From Eubacteriales bacterium (GTDB lineage: Bacteria > Bacillota > Clostridia > Christensenellales > CAG-138), in assembly GCA_021373115.1 (NCBI GenBank), contig JAJFTI010000026.1, positions 1 to 59,110 on the forward strand: DNA of 59,110 bases. Reading direction: 5' to 3'. Positions 52,243-59,110 of this stretch are shown here, piece after piece. The number at the start of each line of letters is the position of its first letter. Position 1 is the first letter of the stretch. A program made the translations under genes and the position numbers. The notes beneath the pieces are model-generated. The model did no database searches and had not been told where the DNA came from. It was given only the letters and a program-made list of their open reading frames with translations.

Positions 52243-53610
52243 ATGGATACACAATTGAAAAAGAAATACGGCCTCTTTACCGCTATATCGATGGTTGTCG
52301 GTATCGTAATCGGCAGCGGTGTATTCTTTAAAGCGGAAAAGATCCTGAATGTTACCGGCGGAAATCTGCCGCTCGGCATTCTCGCCTGGGTCATCGGCGG
52401 CGTAATCATGATGGTCTGCTCCTATGTTTTCGCCGTTATGGCGACAAAATACGAGTATGTCAACGGTGTTGTCGACTATTCCGAAGTGACCGTTGGTAAA
52501 AAGTACGGCTACATGGTTGGCTGGTTCTTTGCAACCATCTATTATCCTACGCTGACCAGCGTGCTTGCCTGGGTTTCCGCGCGCTATACCGCGGTGCTTT
52601 TCGGCTGGTCGATTGTTGGGCCGGAATGCATGGTGCTTTCCGCGCTCTTCCTCGTTGCAAGCTTCGCCATCAACGCGCTCTCGCCAAAGCTCGCCGGAAA
52701 GTTCCAGGTTACAACTACGGTTATCAAGCTGATCCCTCTGATTTTAATGGGCGTTGTCGGCGTAATCGTCGGTCTTGCCAGCGGATTAACGGTGGAAAAC
52801 TTCACCAATGCCGTCACAGAAGTTGCTTCCAAGAGCGGCGCGCTGCTTACCGCAGTCTGCGCAACCGCGTTTGCCTATGAAGGATGGGTCATTGCCACCA
52901 GCATCAACGCGGAACTCCGCGATGCGAAGAAGAACCTGCCAATCGCTCTTTTGGTTGGCGCGGCCATTGTGATCGTGGTATACATTCTCTATTACGTCGG
53001 TCTGGCCGGTGTAGTTACGAACGCTCTGCTCATGGCAAACGGACAGGAAGGCGCGCGCCTTGCGTTCTCCTCGCTATTTTCAAACATTGGAGGAACGCTG
53101 CTGTTCGTATTCGTTATCATCTCCTGTCTGGGTACGCTCAACGGTCTCATGATGGGGTGCACGCGCGGCTTCTATTCGCTTGCGGCGCGCAACGTGGGGC
53201 CTGCTCCGGAGAGCATGAAAGAAGTCAGCCCCAAAACGAATATGGCGACAAATTCCTCCGCGCTCGGCCTGCTGCTGGCCATGATCTGGCTTGCTTACTT
53301 CTTTGGCGCGAACCTCGTGGAGAAATCCTGGTTTGGTGTCTTCTCGTTTGATTCCTCCGAACTGCCGATTATTACGGTGTATGCCATGTACATTCCAATG
53401 TTCCTTGCCTTCCTCATCAAGGAGAAGAATCTCGGGTTCTTCAAGCGCGTGCTCATGCCGGTACTCGGTATAGTGGGCTGCCTGTTTATGGTGTATGCCG
53501 CGATCGTTTCGCATAAAATGGCGGTCGTATGGTACCTTGTGGTGTTTGCCGCCATTATGGTAATCGGCGCGTTTTTCGCAAAGGATAAAACCCCGAAGAT
53601 CAACCAATAG
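52243..53610 (+). CDS. APC-superfamily amino acid permease
   Basis: This 455-residue protein has about 12 membrane segments and the APC signature YGLFTAISMVVGIVIGSGVF near residue 8, where the unwound helix 1 GSG binds the amino-acid backbone. AFAYEGWVIATSINAEL is the helix 6 counterpart. It imports or exchanges an amino acid or polyamine; specificity cannot be read. The start at 52243 is chosen for the GGAAAGGG site and family alignment. It has its own promoter and terminator. Confidence 0.92.
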   Translation: MDTQLKKKYGLFTAISMVVGIVIGSGVFFKAEKILNVTGGNLPLGILAWVIGGVIMMVCSYVFAVMATKYEYVNGVVDYSEVTVGKKYGYMVGWFFATIYYPTLTSVLAWVSARYTAVLFGWSIVGPECMVLSALFLVASFAINALSPKLAGKFQVTTTVIKLIPLILMGVVGVIVGLASGLTVENFTNAVTEVASKSGALLTAVCATAFAYEGWVIATSINAELRDAKKNLPIALLVGAAIVIVVYILYYVGLAGVVTNALLMANGQEGARLAFSSLFSNIGGTLLFVFVIISCLGTLNGLMMGCTRGFYSLAARNVGPAPESMKEVSPKTNMATNSSALGLLLAMIWLAYFFGANLVEKSWFGVFSFDSSELPIITVYAMYIPMFLAFLIKEKNLGFFKRVLMPVLGIVGCLFMVYAAIVSHKMAVVWYLVVFAAIMVIGAFFAKDKTPKINQ

Positions 53611-53633
53611 TCCAGCAGAATTCGATTAAGGAA

Positions 53634-53663
53634 AACCGCCGGCGAAAGCCGGCGGTTCTTTTT
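53634..53663 (+). terminator. Terminator of the APC transporter
   Basis: AACCGCCGGC (53634-53643) and GCCGGCGGTT (53648-53657) enclose GAAA, followed by CTTTTTT. Confidence 0.9.
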
Positions 53664-53710
53664 TCGGCTGCGGAATCGTTCAAATGGTCGGCGTCTGCCG
53701 GTGTTACGCC

Positions 53711-53739
53711 TTGTGAATCCCACTTAGATACGGTATAAT
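53711..53739 (+). promoter_or_regulatory. Promoter of proA
   Basis: TTGTGA (53711-53716) and TATAAT (53734-53739) are 17 bp apart. The transcript starts about 20 nt before the ATG. Confidence 0.75.
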
Positions 53740-53764
53740 GTTTGAAATATTGGAGGGAAAGCCA

Positions 53765-55006
53765 ATGACGGTTCGCGAATTAGCACAGCAGGCGAAGAAC
53801 GCGTCCTGTGCGCTTGCCAATACATCAGCCCTTACCAGAAATAACGCTCTGCTGGCGATGGCCGAAGCGCTGCTTGCTGCTGCACCAGAAATTCTGTCTG
53901 CAAACGACGAGGACGTTCGCGCCGCGAAGGAAAACGGTATAAAGGCTTCCTTGATCGACCGGCTGACACTCGATCCGAAACGCATAGAAGGAATGGCAAA
54001 CGGACTGAGAAAGGTTTCTCTGCTGCCCGATCCAATTGGAAAAAGCGATTACGCAACCGTTCGGCCAAACGGGCTGCGCATTGAAAAGCGCCGTGTTCCG
54101 CTTGGCGTAATCGGTATCATATACGAAGCACGCCCGAACGTTACGGCGGATGCGATTGCGCTCTGCATGAAAAGCGGAAACGCTTGTGTGCTTCGCGGCG
54201 GGTCGGAAGCGATTCGCAGCAATATCGCCATCTGCGAGTGCATGGGCAAAGCAGCCGAAGAAAACGGAATTCCATCCGGATCGATTCAACTGCTGCGGGA
54301 TACCGACCGTGCCGCCGCAAACGAAATGATGAAGCTCAACGGCTTGATCGACGTATTGATCCCGCGCGGGGGAGCAGGCCTGATCCAAAGCATCGTTCAG
54401 CAGGCAACGGTTCCGGTCATCGAGACCGGCGTTGGAGTGTGTCATGTCTACATTGATGAGAGCGCAGATTTTGCAATGTCGGCGAATGTGATCGAGAATG
54501 CGAAATGCTCGCGTCCCTCTGTTTGCAATGCGGCGGAAACACTGCTGGTGCATGCGTCGGTTGCCGGAGAATGCTTGCCGATAATTGCAAAACGGCTGCG
54601 CGATCGCGGTGTGGAGCTTCGTTGCGATTCGCGCGCGAAAGCGCTGATACCGGAAGCGCTGGAGGCCAGCGAAGAGGATTGGTCAACGGAGTATAATGAC
54701 CTGATCCTGTCGATCAAGGTTGTGGATTCCTTTGAAGAGGCGGTGCGTCATATTGAAACCTACGGCACGCACCACAGCGACGCAATTATAACGAGCCGAT
54801 ATGATCGAGCGGAGCGCTTCCTGAACGAGGTGAATTCCGCTGCGGTCTATGTAAACGCCTCAACGCGCTTCACGGACGGAGAGGAGTTCGGCTTTGGCGC
54901 GGAGATTGGCATCAGCACGCAAAAGCTGCATGCGCGCGGCCCAATGGGTCTGGATGAACTCACGACGGTGAAGTATGTGGTTCGTGGAAACGGTCAGATA
55001 CGCTGA
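53765..55006 (+). CDS. proA: Gamma-glutamyl phosphate reductase
   Basis: This 413-residue enzyme reduces gamma-glutamyl phosphate to the semialdehyde in proline synthesis. The ALDH-like catalytic cysteine is in [14 protein letters not shown] near residue 255, and [20 protein letters not shown] and [20 protein letters not shown] are diagnostic. The ATG at 53765 follows GGAGGG. It stands alone, without the proB that usually precedes it; proB may be elsewhere in the genome. Confidence 0.97.
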   Translation: MTVRELAQQAKNASCALANTSALTRNNALLAMAEALLAAAPEILSANDEDVRAAKENGIKASLIDRLTLDPKRIEGMANGLRKVSLLPDPIGKSDYATVRPNGLRIEKRRVPLGVIGIIYEARPNVTADAIALCMKSGNACVLRGGSEAIRSNIAICECMGKAAEENGIPSGSIQLLRDTDRAAANEMMKLNGLIDVLIPRGGAGLIQSIVQQATVPVIETGVGVCHVYIDESADFAMSANVIENAKCSRPSVCNAAETLLVHASVAGECLPIIAKRLRDRGVELRCDSRAKALIPEALEASEEDWSTEYNDLILSIKVVDSFEEAVRHIETYGTHHSDAIITSRYDRAERFLNEVNSAAVYVNASTRFTDGEEFGFGAEIGISTQKLHARGPMGLDELTTVKYVVRGNGQIR

Positions 55007-55087
55007 CGCATTATAATTTAACGCATCGCTTCACACTGTTCGGATCATACTCCGGACAAACGGGATTACTTACATTGGGGGAGTGAA

Positions 55088-55891
55088 ATGGCAGTTCGGC
55101 TCATCGCGCTGGATATCGACGGAACGCTGACGAATCAATCGCGCGAAGTCAGTGAAAGGAACCGTTTCGCGGTAAAAAACGCCATGGACGCCGGCATCTG
55201 CGTCATTCTCGCGACGGGCAGAGGTCGAATCGCGACACGTCCGATTTGGAACCTATTGAATATGCATGGCTACTCGATTCAGTATGGCGGCGCAATGACG
55301 GTTCATATCGACAGCGGCGATATCCTTTCACTGCATGCACTCGATTCCGAAGTGATTCGTGAAGTGCTGAACTATTCCGCCTCTATTGGAGTCCATGCGC
55401 AAATCTATCGGGACGATGTAGTCATTTTTGAAAAGCCGAACGCGTTTGCCAGCAAGTATATCGACAGACACAGCCTGCCTTTTCAGATTGACCCGGACAT
55501 TCGAAAAAAATCCTTCCGGGATGTACCCAAAATACTTGCGTTTTCGGAGCCGGAAAGAGAATTTGAAGTTCTCGCTGCGTACCGGGAACGCCTTAGGGGT
55601 ATTGCGCAGGTCTCACGATCCAATCCCGGATATATAGAGATTAACTGCCTTGGCGTGACAAAAGCGACCGGGCTGAAGGAGCTGTCCGCCCTGCTCAACA
55701 TTGACAGAAGCGATATCGTCGCAATCGGGGACAACTACCTGGATCAGGAAATGATTGAATGGGCGGGCACCGGCATCTGCGTTGCGGACGGAGCGGAGGA
55801 GGTCAAGGCGATTGCCGACTTGATCATTCCGCCGTGCGATCAGGACGGCGTTGCTTCCTGGATTGAGCAATACTTGAAACTGCTTCACTAA
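55088..55891 (+). CDS. Cof-type HAD-superfamily phosphatase
   Basis: This 267-residue protein carries the HAD nucleophile in LDIDGTLTN (Asp9 and Asp11), motif II in VILATGRGR, a C2 cap domain, and motifs III and IV in VTKATGLKELSALLN and AIGDNYLDQEMIEWA. Cof-type enzymes dephosphorylate sugar phosphates, pyridoxal phosphate or flavin nucleotides; the substrate here is unknown. The ATG at 55088 follows GGGGGAG. Confidence 0.93.
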   Translation: MAVRLIALDIDGTLTNQSREVSERNRFAVKNAMDAGICVILATGRGRIATRPIWNLLNMHGYSIQYGGAMTVHIDSGDILSLHALDSEVIREVLNYSASIGVHAQIYRDDVVIFEKPNAFASKYIDRHSLPFQIDPDIRKKSFRDVPKILAFSEPEREFEVLAAYRERLRGIAQVSRSNPGYIEINCLGVTKATGLKELSALLNIDRSDIVAIGDNYLDQEMIEWAGTGICVADGAEEVKAIADLIIPPCDQDGVASWIEQYLKLLH

Positions 55892-56000
55892 GCGTTTCAA
55901 AAGCGTCCGTTTCCTAAAAAGCGCAACGATTTACGAAAGAACTTAACAAACGCTTTGCGATACAAAGAGGCGAATTAAAGCTATAAAGGACAGCGCATTT

Positions 56001-57821
56001 ATGAGAAGTATTGCTGCATATATCGTTCTTTTCATCATACTCATGAACGCATCGGTGCTATGGAAAAAGCGATTTGCATTCGTTGCGCCCGTTGCCCTTG
56101 TTTGCATCATTTTATTCCAATATACATTAGGGCTTTTTTTCGGTTTAAGCGTTGCATTTTATGCGGTGTTCGCGCTTTCTTTTGTATGCCTGATCCAATT
56201 GATTGTCCATATCGCGCGATTCGGCTGGGGGGACATACGAAAATACCTGCTCAACTATGGGTTGCTGGCGTTTTTGCTCTCGATCGTAATCATCCTCGCT
56301 TTATCGCGGGGACGCGTCTGCTATATTACGGACGAGTATTCCCATTGGGGTACGGTTGTGAAAAACATGCTATACTTCGATCGATTCGGGAGTATCGCGC
56401 AATCCTCTGCAGTATATAAAACTTATCCGCCGGCGGGATCGCTGCTTCCGTATTTTTTTGCGCGATTCTATCCTCAATTCAATGAGTCTTCCATGTATCA
56501 CGGAGCATTGCTGCTCACGTTTACATTGATGCTGCCTGCGTTTAGTACAATCGAAAAAGGCGAGAGAGGACGCTTTCTGCTGCTTTTCGGACTGATGTTT
56601 TTTCTGCCGATCGTTTTCTTTCCATATGCCTACTCAACATTGTACGTGGACGTGCAAATGGCGCTCGTTTTCGGCAGCCTTCTTGTACTCTATTTTTCGG
56701 GCGGACAGCTTGCCCTATCAAGAGATAAATGGATCATCATTGGGCTTTATTCAGGGTTCCTTGCGCTGCTGAAGCCTTTCGGCATAGGGCTGGCATTGAT
56801 TGCCTTTTTACTGTATCTCCTGTTTAAAGTTTTCTCACGAAATACACAATCCGTTTCGAAAAGCAGCAGCCGTTCGCGTATATCCAGCTCTATTGCGGCC
56901 ATCGGTATTTTTCTATTTTGCGTTGTATCCTGGCAGATAAATCTCGCGATCTGTGGCGCAAAAAGCTTATTTATGTTTCACTTTTCGGACAGCTCGGGGA
57001 TGATATCACAAATGGTGCACCTTTCCGCCGAGCAACTTTCCACTATCCAGCGCTTTATCATGCGACATTGCGCTTTCATTGAGAATGGAGCCGTTCCGTT
57101 TTCCGTTTTAACTTGGATTCTTACTTTATTGGGACTTGGTATGCTGGCGCTGCAAATGAGTCCGAATAGAGAGGAAGCGAATTCCAAGCCGCGTATATCC
57201 TATGTGTGGATTCTGATTGCGGGATATATCGTTTACGCGGCTTGTTTATTGGTTGCCTATTTATTTATCTTTACACAGGCCGAAGCGAACTACCTTGCTT
57301 CTTTTGATCGATATGTGTTTACGTATCTGCTTGGCGCGTTTGTTTTTATATTCTGGCAATTTGCAAAACAATCCGATCAGCGCAGCCTGCGTGTTCTATT
57401 TATATCTCTGTTTGTACTGATCTACCTGGCCGTTACGCCTTTTTTAAAATTCATGTCCCCGGGCTATTCACAGGAAGCGCGCGCGGAACTCGGCCAGATG
57501 TCTTCCGTGTCAAAAACGCTTGACCCGGCAAAGGATTCCGTTGGGATGGTGTCTACGGATGGTGTAAAAACACGTGCTTTTTCTTATTTGGTTGCGCCGG
57601 TAAAGAGCGGATTCTTCTGGAATGCGGCAGATACGGGCGATTCCGTCGATCGTTGGGCGAAGAAAGTGGAATCCAGCTGCACTTATCTATATATCGACAG
57701 CACGACATCTGATTTTTCCGCCGCATATGGCAAGCTCTTTCCGGACGGCATAGAGGATATGACGCTCTATCGTGTTGCAAAGCGGAATGGAAGCGTTATA
57801 CTTCAAAAGGTGGGGGATTGA
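56001..57821 (+). CDS. Polytopic membrane protein, GT-C glycosyltransferase-like
   Basis: This 606-residue protein has about 11-13 membrane segments and a C-terminal extracytoplasmic part of about 110 residues. The motif CYITDEYSHWGTVVKNML near residue 106 has the acidic D-E pair typical of the first outer loop of GT-C glycosyltransferases, and YPPAGSLLPYFFARFYP follows it. This suggests a polyprenyl-phosphate-sugar-dependent transferase, but I recognise no specific family. It starts at 56001 behind AAAGGA. The ROK kinase gene lies 75 bp downstream. Confidence 0.75.
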   Translation: MRSIAAYIVLFIILMNASVLWKKRFAFVAPVALVCIILFQYTLGLFFGLSVAFYAVFALSFVCLIQLIVHIARFGWGDIRKYLLNYGLLAFLLSIVIILALSRGRVCYITDEYSHWGTVVKNMLYFDRFGSIAQSSAVYKTYPPAGSLLPYFFARFYPQFNESSMYHGALLLTFTLMLPAFSTIEKGERGRFLLLFGLMFFLPIVFFPYAYSTLYVDVQMALVFGSLLVLYFSGGQLALSRDKWIIIGLYSGFLALLKPFGIGLALIAFLLYLLFKVFSRNTQSVSKSSSRSRISSSIAAIGIFLFCVVSWQINLAICGAKSLFMFHFSDSSGMISQMVHLSAEQLSTIQRFIMRHCAFIENGAVPFSVLTWILTLLGLGMLALQMSPNREEANSKPRISYVWILIAGYIVYAACLLVAYLFIFTQAEANYLASFDRYVFTYLLGAFVFIFWQFAKQSDQRSLRVLFISLFVLIYLAVTPFLKFMSPGYSQEARAELGQMSSVSKTLDPAKDSVGMVSTDGVKTRAFSYLVAPVKSGFFWNAADTGDSVDRWAKKVESSCTYLYIDSTTSDFSAAYGKLFPDGIEDMTLYRVAKRNGSVILQKVGD

Positions 57822-57896
57822 ACCTATTAAAAAAGTTCGAAGATCGTTCATAACAGCTACGAATTGGTTTATATTCAAGAGCGGGAGGAAATACAC

Positions 57897-58844
57897 TTGT
57901 ATAGCATTGGCGTAGATATTGGCGGAAGCAAGATTGCCGTTGGCATTGTCGGCGAGGATTTACAGTTGATTTCCAAGAAATCTCTGCCGTTTCCGCATAC
58001 CGGGGATCCAATGGACTCCATTAAAACAATCTGTTCTCTGATCTCCGGCTTGCTTGCGGAAAACAGGATGGACATCAAAAAAGCCGCCTGTATCGGCCTC
58101 GCCGTACCTGGAAGCATCGATTATAATCGCGGTATCGTAATAGACGCGCACAATCTGGACTATCATGGTTTCCCGCTCTGCAAGCTGGTTGGCGAGTGTT
58201 TTCCCGGATGCGTTGTACACGTTGAAAACGACGCGAATGCGGCGGCACTTGGCGAATTCTATTGCGGCGCTTTTCGTGGATGTTCCTCCGGATTGCTCAT
58301 TACGATTGGCACGGGGATTGGCGGCGGTCTAGTCCTGGATGGCAAGCTCTTTGTCGGAGGAAAACAAAACGGCTTTGAATTTGGCCATGCGGTTCTCGTG
58401 TTCAACGGCGAACCATGCACCTGCGGGCAGCGCGGCTGCATCGAGTCGTATTGTTCGGCCGCGGCACTGGTTCGCGAAGGAAGGAAGGCGGCGGATCAGC
58501 ATCACGAAAGCATGATGTTCCAACGTGCGCAGGGAGATCTGACGAGGATCAACGCCAAGCTCGTCATGGATTGCGCGCGGGAGGGGGACGTTACCGCCAG
58601 CGCAATTTATCAGCGATATACGGAGTATCTGGGCGCCACAGCCTGCACGGCAATTGCGCTGTTCGATCCGGAGATCATCGCCTTTGGAGGCGGCGTCAGC
58701 AACGACGGAGAGTTTTTATTGAGCCCGATTCGCAAGTACGCGGATCAGTATGCTTTCTTTAAACACCATGCAAAAATCGTGACAGCGGAATTAAAGAACG
58801 ACGCGGGAATCATAGGCGCGGCCATGCTGCATTTACAAAGATAG
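57897..58844 (+). CDS. ROK-family sugar kinase (glucokinase-like)
   Basis: This 315-residue kinase has the phosphate loop IGVDIGGSKIAVGIVG at its N-terminus, the catalytic VENDANAAALGEFYCG and the sugar-binding GFEFGHAVL (the usual EFGH). The ROK zinc motif CTCGQRGCIES near residue 174 has all cysteines. AFGGGVSNDG is the adenosine motif. It lacks a DNA-binding domain, so it is a kinase and not a repressor; glucose or N-acylmannosamine are typical substrates. The start is TTG at 57897, 8 nt after GGGAGG. Confidence 0.94.
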   Translation: MYSIGVDIGGSKIAVGIVGEDLQLISKKSLPFPHTGDPMDSIKTICSLISGLLAENRMDIKKAACIGLAVPGSIDYNRGIVIDAHNLDYHGFPLCKLVGECFPGCVVHVENDANAAALGEFYCGAFRGCSSGLLITIGTGIGGGLVLDGKLFVGGKQNGFEFGHAVLVFNGEPCTCGQRGCIESYCSAAALVREGRKAADQHHESMMFQRAQGDLTRINAKLVMDCAREGDVTASAIYQRYTEYLGATACTAIALFDPEIIAFGGGVSNDGEFLLSPIRKYADQYAFFKHHAKIVTAELKNDAGIIGAAMLHLQR

Positions 58845-58848
58845 TATA

Positions 58849-58873
58849 AAAGGGCTGCACCGCAGCCCTTTAT
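58849..58873 (+). terminator. Terminator of the ROK kinase gene
   Basis: AAAGGGCTGC (58849-58858) and GCAGCCCTTT (58862-58871) form a perfect stem with an ACC loop. Confidence 0.82.
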
Positions 58874-58919
58874 GTTATCTGATAAAAAAACCGGATAAAA
58901 CAGATCAGGAGCCAACTCC

Positions 58920-58958
58920 ATGGCTGAAAATGAAAACAAAATTCAGAGACCGTTCTAG
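58920..58958 (+). CDS. Candidate 12-codon small ORF
   Basis: The ATG at 58920 has AGGAG at 58907-58911 with an 8-nt gap. It encodes MAENENKIQRPF and stops at 58956-58958, 17 bp before a terminator. Nothing else is visible between the ROK gene and the next gene. Coding is uncertain. Confidence 0.25.
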   Translation: MAENENKIQRPF

Positions 58959-58975
58959 TGATAATAAAAATAGAC

Positions 58976-59003
58976 AAGGAGCCAATTTCTTGGCTCCTTT
59001 GTA
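58976..59003 (+). terminator. Terminator hairpin before the last gene
   Basis: AAGGAGCCAA (58976-58985) and TTGGCTCCTT (58990-58999) enclose TTTC and lead into TTGT. The AGGAGCCAA arm echoes AGGAGCCAAC at 58907. Confidence 0.8.
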
Positions 59004-59104
59004 CTTTCCGTCCGTCAAGCCTTTCCGATGGTGCCCTATCCACCAGAAAGTAATTATGAAGTTACGTAGTAGTTCGGTTACGCGGTTTAAGGAGGAAATC
59101 GGTA

Positions 59105-59110
59105 ATGAAA
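59105..59110 (+). CDS. Start of a further gene cut by the window end
   Basis: ATGAAA at the window end follows an AAGGAGG with a 9-nt gap. Only two codons are visible, so the product is unknown. Confidence 0.6.

Overview
The window reads as a chromosomal segment of a low-to-moderate GC, anaerobic Bacillota, most likely class Clostridia. The evidence is a Gram-positive PolC replicase with an internal proofreading domain, RNase Y, the non-mevalonate isoprenoid genes in the order uppS-cdsA-dxr-rseP-ispG-polC, a SpoVB/MurJ-type flippase followed by a YabN-type MazG, a tetrahydrofolate riboswitch, corrinoid/tetrahydrofolate methyl transfer proteins, an aldehyde:ferredoxin oxidoreductase, and consensus sigma-A promoters with strong Shine-Dalgarno sites. 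The genus cannot be fixed from sequence alone.

Layout. 1-8.7 kb: a housekeeping operon for lipid carrier, phospholipid and isoprenoid synthesis ending in polC, whose C-terminal coding tail with its stop codon is present in three tandem 63-bp copies. 8.8-14.0 kb: rny behind a leader with a candidate attenuator, an M19 dipeptidase, RtcB, a tRNA-Trp gene whose 3' end and terminator are duplicated 178 bp downstream, and an XRE regulator. 14.0-21.4 kb: an SPFH/zinc-ribbon protein, a flippase, MazG, HU, xpt-guaA and a small ACT-like protein. 21.5-25.9 kb: a surface acylation operon (MBOAT, DHHW protein, and a membrane-anchored TPR + RCC1-propeller protein). 25.9-34.6 kb, minus strand: an AOR operon (four-cluster ferredoxin, AOR, MoaD-like carrier) and a glycerol-3-phosphate oxidation operon (GlpA-like, FAD oxidoreductase, DUF1667, alkyl-DHAP-synthase-like), with a TetR regulator upstream. 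34.5-42 kb, minus strand: a one-carbon block (methyl-THF:corrinoid methyltransferase, corrinoid protein, corrinoid activator, metF, then a THF riboswitch, a FolT-FolC fusion, fchA and a flavodoxin-like protein). 42-59 kb: a PucR/CdaR-type regulator, azlCD, a PAS-GGDEF-HD-GYP protein, a methyltransferase, DegV, a GH36 alpha-galactosidase, an APC transporter, proA, a Cof-type HAD phosphatase, a GT-C-like membrane protein, a ROK kinase, and the first codons of one more gene.

How it fits together. The middle third joins folate uptake and retention (FolT-FolC under a THF riboswitch), folate C1 interconversion (FchA, MetF) and corrinoid methyl transfer with a repair activase. It sits beside redox enzymes (AOR, GlpA-like, AGPS-like) that could share a TetR regulator: a perfect palindrome overlies the start region of the glp-like promoter, and a 9-bp half-site lies inside the AOR operon promoter. 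The observations most worth a second look are the FolT-FolC fusion behind its riboswitch, the triplicated PolC clamp-binding tail, the MBOAT/DHHW/RCC1 operon, the duplicated tRNA 3' end and the rny leader attenuator.
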